A program made the position numbers and the translations under genes. From the NCBI GenBank assembly GCA_020746875.1, contig JAGTJL010000001.1, positions 4,092,001-4,156,000 of the forward strand: a stretch of DNA of 64,000 nt, given 5' to 3'. Positions 34,384 through 44,940 of this stretch are shown piece by piece (the first letter of the stretch is position 1; each line of letters begins with the position of its first letter). The notes under the pieces were generated by a model that saw only the letters and a list, made by a program, of their open reading frames with translations, had not been told where the DNA came from and searched no databases. Origin of the DNA: Rhexocercosporidium sp. MPI-PUGE-AT-0058. Its lineage: Eukaryota > Ascomycota > Leotiomycetes > Helotiales.

Positions 34384-36385
34384 ATGACTACGAACCAGAT
34401 CCGAGACCTCCTTGAGGTCACTGAGGACAAAGAAAATGGCTTGGTATTCGAAAAGAACGTTTCAGTGCCTCTCAAAGCCAGTAATCTACCAGTTCGTTGC
34501 AATGTCTACAGGCCGATCGCTCCTGAGGGGGCGAAATTCCCCGTCTTGATTACCTACGGACCATACGGAAAGGATATTCCATATGACAAGTACGTTAATT
34601 ACCATTTATACTTCAATTCGGAGAATCGATACTGACAGGACAAGTTTCTTCGCCAAGTCATTCAGTGAAGTCAACCCAGAGCACAAAAGCAAATACAGTG
34701 CCTGGGAAACTCCCGATCCAGTATTCTGGACTTCAAAGGGTTATGTCGTCGTTAGAGCTGATGAGAGGGGACTGGGACAGTCTCCTGGGCTTCTTGATAC
34801 AATGTCACGTGGAACCAGCGAGTGTTTCTTTGATGTCGTGGAGTGGGCTGCGGATCAGCCGTGGTCGACTGGCAAGGTTGGCTTGCTGGGGATCAGCTAC
34901 TATGCCGGTAAGGCACTTTTAATTACTGAAGAATCCTGGCGTTGACAGGATGCATAGGAAGTCAATGGCGAGTTGCAGCTCGCAGACCAAAGGGTCTCGC
35001 TGCCATTGTGCCATGGGAGGGTATGACTGATTACTACCGGGATCGCTGCCGACACGGTGGAATCTTCTCTAACAGTTTCATCAAATTCTGGTGGAATCGA
35101 CAGGTGATCACCAATCAGTACGGGAGACCTGGACGAGCTGCTTCGAAATGGGGAGAGGATACTGTTGAAGGTGATCTTCCGGACGACGTCTTGGCGCAGA
35201 ATCGAAATGATCAGAACACTGATAACGAGAAGAACCGTTTCTTGGATGATGAGTATTACGCTTCGAAAGAATTCAATTTGGAGGATATTGAGGTTCCGAT
35301 TCTTTCAGTGGCCAACTGGGGTGGGATCTTGCTGCATTTGAGAGGTAAGCTAATGTCATTACTTGATCAAGCTGCAGGGGCTGAAATAATATTCTAGGAA
35401 ACGTCAATGGATATGCTTGGGCGGGATCCAAGCTGAAATATCTTCGCTTCATCACAGGTCGCCATGACCTTCCCTTCTACTACAAGGAGGAAGTCGAGGT
35501 TCAGCAAAGCTTCCTAGATGCTTTCCTTAAAGACGACGATCGAGTCGGATGGTCCGTTCCCGGCAAAGTCAGTCCAGTCAGCGTAATCCTTCGAAAAGGT
35601 GACGTCGGCTTCAACAATCCCGAAGCCGAAAAGAAGTATATCCGAAGAGAGGAGTCCGCCTGGCCCATACCCGGGACGAAATATACAAAGTTCCACCTGA
35701 CACCCGAGAACAGCCTCGAGAGTACTCCTCCCTCAGTAAACAGCTCTAAGATTCTCTCATACGATGCCCTCGGCTCTCTCGACAAACCACAAGCAATCCA
35801 ATTCACATCCGCTCCCTTCGAACAAGACACCGAGATCACTGGACACGTGACAGCACATCTCAACGTCTCTGTGACCCCAGACTTCGCTTCGACATCACCA
35901 GAGAAAGAGATCGATATCTTCCTCACGCTCCGCTACATCTCTCCCACTGGAAAGGAAGTTTACTATACTGGAACAGCGGGCGATCCCGTCCCGTTGACAA
36001 AAGGTTGGCTTCGTGTTTCCCTTCGGAAAATCGCAAGCGAACATCCAAGAAACTCGCCGTATCAGCCATACCGCGAGTACCGCTCTACAGACGTACAGGA
36101 AGTAAAGCCGGATACCGTTTATGCCGTAGATGTCGAAATCTGGCCGACTAATGTGGTGGCTGAGAAGGGCGGACGAGTCGTCTTGGAAGTTAGTTCGGGT
36201 GATACACAGGGAAGTGGCATTTTCACGCATACGAGTGAAGTTGATAGGTACGTTGATATGAAATCTGGGTGGAATGAAGCTGACCAGTTCGTAGACCGAA
36301 GGAAAGGTTCTCGGGGAAGAACAACGTGCATTTTGGGGAGGGGTTGGAGAATTATGTTACACTACCAATTGTTCCTGCTAGATAG
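34384..36385 (+). CDS. CocE/NonD-type hydrolase (X-Pro dipeptidyl-peptidase S15 family)
   Basis: Alpha/beta hydrolase of the CocE type, which cleaves esters, amides or beta-lactam-like bonds. Five exons are inferred: 34384-34589, 34639-34907, 34949-35344, 35398-36247 and 36295-36385, all in phase, giving 603 residues. The N-terminal hydrolase domain shows FPVLITYGPYGKDIPYDK and VVVRADERGLGQSPG. The nucleophile elbow is GLLGISYYAG, with the Ser in GISYYAG. A helical cap region follows (GMTDYYRDRCRHGGIFSNSF). The C-terminal jelly-roll domain begins around LSYDALGSLDKPQAIQFTSA and runs to the end at FGEGLENYVTLPIVPAR. The His/Asp partners are expected near ITGRHDLPFY and IPVLSVANWGG. There is no signal peptide, so it is likely cytosolic. 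Substrate is unknown; its place between FAH-like and cupin genes suggests a pathway ester or amide. Confidence 0.92.
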
Positions 36386-36650
36386 ATAGATTGGAATGAA
36401 GCCTTTTCTGTGTGAAATCACTTCATCATGAGGTTATCTATGATTTGGGGATATGAGCAGTCGTCAGATAGAAAAGATTGGGAAGCTATGATTGTTGATG
36501 ATTTCATTCAGATTTGCCGCCTGAAGAATGTGTCTAGATACGTCAAAGAGATGTATGGGAAGGGGAGTTTTACTATCCACTGCATTCGATACAATGAAAG
36601 CCCCATTAAACTTCTTCGGAATCCAAATATCCCAAATCCTGATAGCTATT

Positions 36651-37217
36651 CTAAGCTTCGGCCTGACTCTTCTTCACCCCCTCCATGGTTCCCAAATCCT
36701 CACCCAGCTCTTTCCCGTCAATCACCGGTGGTTTCGCCTCAACAAGAACATACAACATCCGCGCCCACTCCGTCTCACTCATATTCCTCCACGCATGATT
36801 CGTCGCTCGTTGCACACACGTATCGCCCCTCTTCAAGACAACCTTGTCCCCACCATCTAGCACCAACTCCACATTTCCCTCCAGCACAACACCATAATCC
36901 AGACTCGTGGTCCTATGCATAGGAGACGTGATACCAGGCGCCATATCGACGATTCTGAGGACTGAGCCGCCGTGGATCACTAGTCCTGGTGGTGAGGAGA
37001 GGAGCGAATTGTAAGTGCTTATGTCTTTTGTTGAGGAGAGGTCGGCGGGGAATGAGGTGGTGGCGTAGCCGAGGAAGAATTTGGCTTCTTTTCCGGCCGG
37101 TGTCCATTGTGCCTCCGAGGGGATTTCCTTGGAGAGGATGGCTTTTCCCGAGGCATCATGGTCTGTGATGTAGCGGTTTAGGCCGGGAAGAGAACTGGGT
37201 TCGACGAAGGGTGCCAT
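36651..37217 (-). CDS. Small cupin-domain protein
   Basis: A single-exon 188-residue product starting MAPFVEPSSLPGLNRYITDH. A longer in-frame start at 37313 would add a basic 32-residue leader and is less likely. One cupin barrel spans about residues 85-165. Motif 1 is GITSPMHRTTSLDYGVVLEG, which has one His and a Tyr/Glu pattern rather than the full HxH..E. Motif 2 is QRATNHAWRN. Related single-cupin proteins occur beside oxidative enzymes and in secondary-metabolite clusters of fungi, where they act as isomerases, cyclases or accessory proteins. No specific reaction can be deduced. It is far too short for a gentisate or homogentisate dioxygenase. It is convergent with the CocE-type gene (265 bp apart) and divergent from the regulator gene. 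Confidence 0.88.
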   Translation of the reverse strand: MAPFVEPSSLPGLNRYITDHDASGKAILSKEIPSEAQWTPAGKEAKFFLGYATTSFPADLSSTKDISTYNSLLSSPPGLVIHGGSVLRIVDMAPGITSPMHRTTSLDYGVVLEGNVELVLDGGDKVVLKRGDTCVQRATNHAWRNMSETEWARMLYVLVEAKPPVIDGKELGEDLGTMEGVKKSQAEA

Positions 37218-37475
37218 TTTTGGGGGGGTTTGGTCCGAACAAGATGTGTTTGCTTGTGTGTTTACTTGACGTTTTTTTGAAAGGAGAAATGTAACTTTTG
37301 ATGTTGATTTCAAGATACCTCAGCAGACTGGCACGGAATGTCTCTGATTGTTAAGAGACATAATAGGCCCCACCAACGAGTCACGAAGTGGGATGTGGTG
37401 CTTTTCAAAGTCAAAATACACAGGCAAGAATTAGGACCCTGCGATGACTGATTGGTGGGCATGCTCGGCTAGGGA

Positions 37476-37487
37476 GAGGGGCCGGGC
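37476..37487 (+). promoter_or_regulatory. 12-bp GC-rich motif, copy 1
   Basis: GAGGGGCCGGGC, identical to a second copy at 41123-41134. This copy lies in the divergent cupin/regulator promoter, 276 bp before the regulator start. It is a candidate binding site for the cluster regulator or a general GC-box factor. Function is inferred only from the exact repeat and position. Confidence 0.35.
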
Positions 37488-37751
37488 CTAGGCCTGATTC
37501 AGACAGCTTTATGCACCCCAGGATATCTCCTCCTTCTTCTCCACCTCCGCCCCCTCAAAGGTGGGATTTCAATCAGCCTTCAGTCTTCGGTCTTCGGTCC
37601 TTTGTCCTCCAGCCAACAGCTAATGCAGCATTAATACTCTCCCCTATCCTCCCTGCCTCCCTCCACTTCCCTTCCCCGACTTCTTCGTCTGATTCTCTTC
37701 CTGAGCCGGTCCTGACTACGGCACCTCGACAGGCTACTGTACAGTCTAGCT

Positions 37752-40700
37752 ATGGAGCAAGCAGTAGCTGTAGTATCCGGATCTTTGCCCGCTGTCCATC
37801 AGACACGGTCTCAAGCAGCTCCGTCGCTGAGAAGGTGGGTGTCCCCGACATGTCCCCAACTCCTCGAGCCATCATTTATCTCGCAATGCTATACTAATGC
37901 CGAGATCATGCAGTGGTCCACCCGAGTGGCAATCTTTCATATCACAGGAAAGTGGCTCTGGATCTATCCCCGCCCCTTCCGGCAACCAATGTCGAATATG
38001 CCATCGGACTTACGAGAGAGCTGACCACCTCAATCGGCATCTAAAATCACATGAGAATGCTCGTCCTCACCAGTGCAGTAGGTGATTTCCAACCCCGAGC
38101 CCGCATTTTCTCGAGGCGCGTTAGCTTGAGGGGTTCCTCAAGAAGTTCCTCTTCAGATCCATCTCGAACCGTTCTTGGTTGGTACTCTGATATCGCCATA
38201 CTGACGATGGGTCACAGGGCAGTGCCAGAAAAGCTTCAACCGAGTTGACTTGCTGAATCGTCACGTGGCTACTCATGATAGACCTTCTGTTGGAGGCAAA
38301 CCAATAATCCGTAGGACGGATCGAGCTGGGCAGGCGTGTATCGCTTGTGCAGCAGCTAAGGCTCGTTGTGGGGACCAGAAGCCATGCAGACGATGTCAGA
38401 CCAAAGGCATCACATGCGAAACCGCAAACCAGACCGCGCAACATAACCAAACCTACCCTACATCCCCCAGGCAGGCATCCTCGATATCCGGTTCCCAAGT
38501 CGGTAATCCGGTTCAAGGGTCGAATGGAACAGACCATTTCCCTATCCAATCTGATCAAACCGACCCACTTCATTTTCCATCAGCCTCCAACTCATACGAA
38601 AGTGACAGTGTGCAACGGAATTTAGACAATGGCTACGAGGTAGAGAATCAGATATACGGCATTGGAACCTTGCCCGGCAATTCATCCGCACCTAATCTGG
38701 ATTTTATGACAGAGGAAATGCTATTCTTCCCGAATACTTCTGATTTTAACAACCAGAATTTAGATTTTGGTTTCCTCGACTTCAATTTCGACGACGTGCA
38801 GTTGGGCACTTCTATGAGCTACCCGAAAGAAAAATCCGGGGAGAAAGGGCTGAACCCTGAACCGACAAGAAGAGCGTCACGATCTTTACCACGCGATACT
38901 TCTCGTGCTCACGCGGCTTTCACTCGTTCTCCATGGCTCTGGACACCAGCCCACAAAGATCGCCTGCTAAATGATCAGGACAATTTGGCGGTTGACGAAG
39001 AAAATATACCGTCTACTCTAACCCCTAGTTCTACAATTTCGTTTCCTGGGAGTCAGAGCTACGAGTCTCCATCAATCGATGCCCGGTTGCGTGACCGAAT
39101 GTTCTCCTTGGTCTGCAACATGAGCAAATTCATGCAAAAAGTGCCGGACTTTCCTTCCTTGGATATTTTGAATCATGTCATCAAAGCGTTCTTCGTCAGA
39201 CAAAGTTATCAAGTCGACAACTGGATACATGTGCCCACTTTATCAGCTACAGAGTCCCACCCAGAGTTTCTGCTGGCTCTTGTCGCCGCCGGCTCCACGG
39301 TCATTTCTGTCCCAGCGATATGGAAGATGGGCCTGGTTCTTCAAGATGTGGTTCGAATAAGTATTGGGGATTTGGTATGTGCATCTGCATCCGATGGGCC
39401 CCCCTAGCTAACACTCCTAGTGGGAGAAAAAGAATAGCAACACCAGGGCACTACAGCCGCTTCAAGCGTTCATGTTATGTCTCGATACTGGACTGTGGTA
39501 AGTTCTACCCCCTCTCTGCGGTGTAGGTAAGTAGCAGAGCTGATCCGAATTGCTGCCGTCTAGGAGCGGATTTCAGCGACACATGGAAATAGCTGAAAGC
39601 TTCGGTCAGCCACTAGTTACAGTGGGTATATGTCCTTCATACAATAACGTCCTATCATGTTAAAACCTTCAGATGATGCGACGTGGTGGCATTCTTGGAT
39701 CTCCACTTGACACACACGCACTCGTGCCAAAAGAGACAGATGAAGGCCAGGTCCTTGAGTTGAAATGGAAAAAGTGGTCGCAGAGAGAATCTTTCAAGAG
39801 GTAAGTCGATAGCCAAAGAAGACAAGCAAAACTGATCTATCATCTAGACTCGTGATCCATATTTTCTTACACGATACTCGTGCATCATTGGCACTACAGA
39901 AAGGACCTCAGATACAGTTCACAGAATTATCCTTCTCATTACCCGCATCACGATCGCTTTTCCTTGCGAGCTCTGCAGTAGAGTGGAAAACATTATACCT
40001 TGAACAGAGAACCCCTCTGTGGCGGGCACCCCCTCGACTGATAGATGCGTTGCGCGAAATCACCACTCTAGACGATTTTCACGACGAGTGCGATATCAGT
40101 CTGTGCTATACAGCGCTGCTGCACGGCTTCTGGGGCCAGATTTGGGCCTACCTCGAGTCTTGCAAGTTCCACCTTGCTGGCTACAACAAGCCCGACTCCG
40201 CGCACCAGCTATGGCTCACGACACAGCACCGAGAGCTTTGTCGGGATATCGAGACATTCCAAATGAGCCTTTCAAGAGGCTCAAAGCAATCCCCAGATTT
40301 ATTCATGACGGTGGAGCTATTTCTAATGATACTCTACGTCTCCCCAGAAGAACTACAACGCTTCGCGGGAAAGGGTGGCGAGGAATCAGCTGTTCAAGTC
40401 ATTCCGTCTCTTGAACAATGGGCATCAACAGCCCACGCCAGAAAGGCAGTCTGGCATGCTGGACAAGTCTTTCGAGCTGCGGCGCAGATGCCACCTGCCG
40501 GGCTGAGGGACTTCCTAGCAATTGCTGTCTATTTTGCAAGCTTGACTATGTGGACTTATAGCCACCTGTGCCCATCAAGTTCGAGGAATGGCTCGGAAAG
40601 ACCGAAATCTCGGTTACCTCACCTCCAAGACACGACTTCACTCGCTGTTCTCGACGGTCCAGAGACTCGAGAAACACGGGCATTCATCTCTGGCCATCTA

Positions 40701-40955
40701 GATAATCCTGCTTTGACATTGGTAAAGTCTGTGGAGCCTGTCATTGAAAGTTTTGGTGGAGGCACTGCTACCACATTGAGACTTGCTGACCCCAACGCCG
40801 CGCTTAAGATTGCGCGAGATCTGTATCGCAGCAATTTCCCAGTCATGGACGGGCCGCTTCCTCCCTTGGTGGAGAATATGGGGAATCTTATGAGAGATCT
40901 GAGTAGTCTTCCAGACAGTCGGTTCTCAAGATGCACCAGCCCGGTCGAGCGCTGA
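37752..40955 (+). CDS. Transcription factor with two C2H2 fingers and a Zn2Cys6 cluster
   Basis: Seven exons (37752-37834, 37914-38077, 38218-39374, 39421-39497, 39564-39621, 39674-39801, 39848-40955) join in phase to 924 residues. Two C2H2 fingers lie at about residues 54-74 (CRICHRTYERADHLNRHLKS) and 82-102 (CRQCQKSFNRVDLLNRHVAT). The second is split by intron 2 after its first Cys codon region and restored exactly. A Zn2Cys6 binuclear cluster follows at about 123-149 with spacing C-x2-C-x6-C-x5-C-x2-C-x6-C (CIACAAAKARC, then CRRCQTKGITC). Residues 150-330 are Asn/Ser/Asp-rich and possibly activating. The C-terminal 550 residues form the fungal-specific transcription-factor domain (SGFQRHMEIAESFGQP, DECDISLCYTALLHGFWGQI). 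Its position amid the enzyme genes makes it the likely pathway regulator. Confidence 0.92.
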
Positions 40956-41122
40956 ACACCCTATTTTGAGTTCGATGTTAATTTTACATAGCCAATAACA
41001 TTTGTATATCTTGGCAACGGTGCATGATGTGGAAGGCATTGAGCTAGCCACGGGTGCCGGGCATGAAGCTCTTCCGAGCTTGGGAACTGTACCGGAGTGG
41101 GGGTGGGGTGTTGCCTTCGAGG

Positions 41123-41134
41123 GAGGGGCCGGGC
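41123..41134 (+). promoter_or_regulatory. 12-bp GC-rich motif, copy 2
   Basis: GAGGGGCCGGGC, an exact second copy of the motif at 37476-37487. It lies between the regulator gene and the small-TM gene, 247 bp before the latter's start. The surrounding sequence is GC-rich (GGGTGGGGTG at 41101). Confidence 0.35.
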
Positions 41135-41380
41135 AACACCTCCTCCTGAGGAGCCTTCGCGCAGTTGATTGGTAAAATTCAGAGAAGCATATACTTCTAG
41201 CCTAAACCTGAATATTGGATTTGGGTCTCGTTGACCACTTGACGGAACCTTATTCCTCCACAACGGTAGAGTGACACGATCCAAAGTTCGTGAAGGACGA
41301 AGGAGTCTCTCTCGATCGACACGCCACTTGATCCTGACTGTTCTAAATTATCGCTCGGACGCGGCAAGACCATCATTACG

Positions 41381-41817
41381 ATGTCGACGACAACGACGGA
41401 TAATCCCATCACACTCTCACTACAACAAACCCTCAACGACTACGAGCTCCATCTCACCGGAGCTGATAATGGTACCCAGAGCAACGTGACTGCTCCAAAC
41501 CCACGATCCAACAGCGAGCCCACTCCTCAAAACCCACCTTCATGGACGCGAAATTATCATCGGGTTCCCAACCATCGACCTCTCAACCGTGATCTCAGTT
41601 TCTTAGACAGACCGGGCGGGAGTAGTGTAGGGGAGACGATATTCATCACAATCATGTTCACTGGTGTCGCTTTGAATGCTGTGAGCTGACTCCCCATTGT
41701 TGTTTCGTTGGAAGTGGGTGAAACTAACTGCTCTAGGGCGTGGCCCAACTCTGGGGCATGACAGGAGGAAAGGTGTTCAAGGGGGTTTTTAGTTATGCTA
41801 TTGGTGGTGAATGGTGA
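41381..41817 (+). CDS. Small one-TM protein, unknown function
   Basis: Exons 41381-41680 and 41737-41817 flank a 56-nt intron (GTGAGC, branch AACTAACTG, CTCTAG) and give 126 residues. The N-terminal 80 residues are hydrophilic, rich in Thr, Asn and Pro, with several N-x-S/T sites. A hydrophobic segment at about residues 86-101 (ETIFITIMFTGVALNAGVAQ) is followed by LWGMTGGKVFKGVFSYAIGG. The splice join keeps the frame and extends the hydrophobic region, which supports a real gene. I recognise no family. It sits between the regulator and the MFS transporter, all in the same direction, but nothing shows it belongs to the pathway. Confidence 0.65.
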
Positions 41818-42394
41818 TTGAGTAGTGAAGATATGAGGTCGAGCATGTAAAGAATAAGATGGAGTTGTGTGGACGAGGCAATTCTCCACGTTACGTTACT
41901 ACTCAGTCTCCACAATGGCATCACCACAAACTGGAAGCTCAATATAGAGGCTACAAAGCTAGAGTATTGAGAGAATAATCAGTCTAATACTCGATACTTA
42001 CACCCCGAGTATGCAATCAAGACGTTACTTCGAGCTTATCATAGAAAACTGAAGCAACACACATGCCGAGACCACTTGCCGCTCCAACCTCAGGGCAATT
42101 GGTACATGGCCTCAGCTACGACGATTCAAACCACCGCAATGCCAACCTGATCCATCGAGAGTGCCAGAGTGCGGAGAAACCGGGGGATTGTGGGGTAGCT
42201 GAGACACAATGTGGGTGGGGACCGACCGTCCGTCCACCCATCCGTCCACCTCGCCAGGATCTATACATGAACCCATCACTTACCTGAAGCCAAATAAACA
42301 TCAGTCGTTTGCCAGGACTTCATATTTGCAATTGCAACCTATTCAGCCTTCTCGAGTTTCTGCCATTGGAAGTCGAGCAAACAGTCTCGCAATC
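41818..42394. other. Intergenic, MFS promoter
   Basis: 577 bp before the MFS gene. CCGTCCGTCCACCCATCCGT at about 42227-42246 is a short degenerate CCRTCC repeat. No coding signal is seen. Confidence 0.45.
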
Positions 42395-43997
42395 ATGGCG
42401 TCTGCATCTTTTGCAACATGCACTGCTGGTGACCCAAAGGTACTTCCTTGCTCTTGTTCTCCAGCCCCTTTTCACTTCTCGATCCTGACGAGTTTGATTA
42501 CAGTTCTGGCCAGCCTACATCAGACATCTGGTCCTATTCAATATCTGCATCTTCGTCTTCCTGGGAAATATGTACACCGCGGGTATAGCTACTGGATTCC
42601 AAGCTCTGGCCATGGAATTCCACGTCGATTTCTCCAAGTTGACGGATCTGATCTCCTATCCCGTGCTCGCTCTCGGTGTCGGAAATATCATCTGGACTCC
42701 AACGGCTGTGTGTTTCGGGAAGCGACCTGTTCTCATCTTCTCGACCGCTCTGTTCCTTGGATGTACGATCTGGAGCATCAAGGCGAAGACTATTGACAGT
42801 CTTCTCGCGTCGAGAGTCATTGCGTGTTTCGGTGCTGGAAGTATCGAGTCTATCGGTCCAGCGATGATCGCAGACATGTACCGAGAACGGTACTTTGCCA
42901 CAGCTATGGCATTGTTCTCCCTTTTCTTGTCTGGAGGATCGCAAGTCGGGCCCATGATCGCTGGATTCCTAATCACCGACAAAGGATGGCGATGGTTCTT
43001 CATCCTCTGCGCCATCCTCATCGCAGCCAACCTCGTCATGATGCTCTTTCTCCTCCCCGAAACTAATTATCGTCGCGTCTTGTATGAGGGTGAGACTGCT
43101 CAGGAAGCTGATAAGCAAGCCGATGAAATGGCGCAACATATCGAGAAAGGACAGGATCTCACGGCAGGAGTCCCGAACTCGGAGAACAATCGCCCATATG
43201 CTGGATCTTATTGGAAGGACCTTGTTGCGTTCAATGGCCGCGGAACTGAGGAGAGAGGATTGATGGGCTGGCCTCGTCAATTCTCGCTTCCCTTTCGATT
43301 CATCCTGGTGCCGCATGCTCTCTTCGCCGCCCTGTCGTACGGCGTCTTTCTCTCTGGGTAAATCCAAACTTCCTTCTCTGCAATGTGTAATTACTAACAA
43401 CTGAACAGTGTTGTAATCATCTCCACCCTCGCACCTCAATTCCTCTCGCCACCTCCCTACCTCTTCAAAGCATCTGGACTCGGTCTCTTCTCACTATCAT
43501 CATTCATCGGTATCATCGTCGGCTACCCCATCGCCGGACCTCTCACTGATCTCCTCTCTCGTGCTTTCGCGAGACGATCCCGCGACGAGCACCACGTACC
43601 CGAGCACCGAATGCCGGCATTGCTCGTACCCTTCATCGTCTGCCCACCCGGCCTCATGCTCTTCGCCTACATCATCTCGGAAAATAAGAGTGCCTACATC
43701 GCAGCCGTCGGCTCCGCGCTGCAGGCCGCCGGTCTTGTATTCGTTCCTTCGGTGGTGTTGTCTGTCGTTGTTGATGCTTGGCCGGAGAGTGGTTCGGAGG
43801 CCGTTGTCCTTATTAATGCTGGGAAGAACGCGGTTGCTTTTGGTATAACGCTTAGCACGCCAAAGTGGCTTGCGAGTGAGGGGTTGAAGAAGATGTTCTG
43901 GGAGATGGCTGGAATTCAGTGGGCTGTTCTCGTTTTGGCTTTGCCGCTGTACTTCTTTGGTCCTTCGTTGAGAAGGAAGTCGAGCAGATTCGTCTGA
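42395..43997 (+). CDS. MFS transporter, drug:H+ antiporter-1-like
   Basis: Twelve-TM major facilitator of the plasma membrane. Exons 42395-42439, 42504-43357 and 43409-43997 give 495 residues. TM1 begins at LVLFNICIFVFLGNMYTAGI, and TM2 at LTDLISYPVLALGVGNIIW. The loop 2-3 signature region reads CFGKRPVLIFSTALFLG. Motif C-like features are in FSLFLSGGSQVGPMIAGFL. A central cytosolic loop (about residues 200-265) separates the two halves and is Glu/Gln-rich. The second half starts at FRFILVPHALFAALSYGVFL. The pattern resembles fungal DHA1/Hol1-like carriers rather than sugar porters, which is inference. The first exon is tiny (15 codons), as often in such genes. As the last gene of the run it may import the substrate or export a product. 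Confidence 0.92.
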
Positions 43998-44353
43998 GTG
44001 TATGAAATAATTAGTGAGGGCTGGAACGCATGGTAATTATGTATCAAGTCACGAGACAGCTAGTCTGGAAAGAGTTTTGATGGGGAAAAAACAGTCGAAC
44101 TATCTTCAGTTGGTATCTTGAACGCTGTGAAATTGTGATGGCCTGGCAACAGCAATGGTGTTCGCCCTGGGACTTAGCGAGGAAGCTACCTGTAAGCTTC
44201 TATTGGCTCGCTACAACACCCCGAGCAAATAGGGGAGGCGGGCGGCAACCTATGCTACGACTGTTACCTGCAACTAAGGTAAGGTAGTTACCACTACACC
44301 AATAACATACCAACAAATCGAGAAGCCAACGTGCAACTAAGAAGTAACGCCAT
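43998..44353. other. Convergent intergenic region
   Basis: 355 bp between the MFS stop and the end of the small minus-strand exon. There is a TACCTGCAACTAAGGTAAGGTAGTTACCAC stretch near 44265-44294, with short inverted elements such as GGTAGTTACC. No gene is seen. Confidence 0.4.
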
Positions 44354-44699
44354 TCAGAATGCACTTGATCTTTCTGCCATGTCAAATGTATTCCAGTACC
44401 ATCGCAACAACATGATGGCACGCCAGACCCAGCAGTCGAAACGGTCGTCGAAGAATTGCTGGACCATGGCGTGGTAGGCGTTGAATTGAGCATATTTGGC
44501 GGCTTTGAAGGTGGCTTGGAAGGAGTGGAGGTATCTTGCCGGGAGTTCGATGGTTTCGGGAAAGGTGGTGACGATGAAGCTCGTTCCGGGCAGTGAATGC
44601 TCGCCTGGGAGGTCGAAGACGAGATTTGGTTCTTGATCTGATATGGCGTCTGAGTCTGCAGGTTGATGTTGGAGTGAGGTTGAGGTTTTTGGCTTCCAG
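44354..44699 (-). CDS. C-terminal exon of an unrecognised small protein
   Basis: One minus-strand frame has good protein character for about 100 residues: FDLPGEHSLPGTSFIVTTFP, then ARYLHSFQATFKAAKYAQFN, then DDRFDCWVWRAIMLLRWYWN, ending MAERSSAF and a TGA at 44354-44356. Tandem stops in the same frame lie just upstream (near 44737), and no ATG occurs between, so an upstream exon or exons must exist, probably within 44700-44900. I could not find a splice pair that gives an in-frame start. The amphipathic, aromatic-rich end suggests membrane association. The family is unknown. The two competing frames on the same strand are rich in Arg/Pro or Ser/Thr and look like shadows. Confidence 0.5.
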
Positions 44700-44940
44700 G
44701 TGAGATGGAGAATGGATCGAAGGAATTGTTCTCATCAGAGATTCCAGAAGATGGATATCATGGTCAGTATACAATTCTCAGACCCCTTCACCAAACTCTC
44801 ATTCATCCAAGAATTGAAACCTTGAAGGCTTCCATTCATATGTACATGCTGCTTCCTGGACCCGTTTTTTCCATGCACCGACTCAGCGCCATGCAAGGTA
44901 AACGCCTAGATGAACCTTTATCCTGCCCAGAGCTCAATGT

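Noticed and set aside
36428..36922. Plus-strand ORF after the CocE-type gene
   Set aside because: Most of it lies antisense to the cupin gene. Its Pro/Ser/His-rich sequence is typical of a shadow frame.
36651..37217. Cupin gene as gentisate or homogentisate dioxygenase of the cluster
   Set aside because: At 188 residues with one barrel and an incomplete HxH motif, it is much too small for those ring-cleaving enzymes.
42534..43439. Minus-strand ORFs opposite the MFS gene
   Set aside because: They are charged, irregular shadow frames. The plus strand encodes a clear 12-TM carrier.
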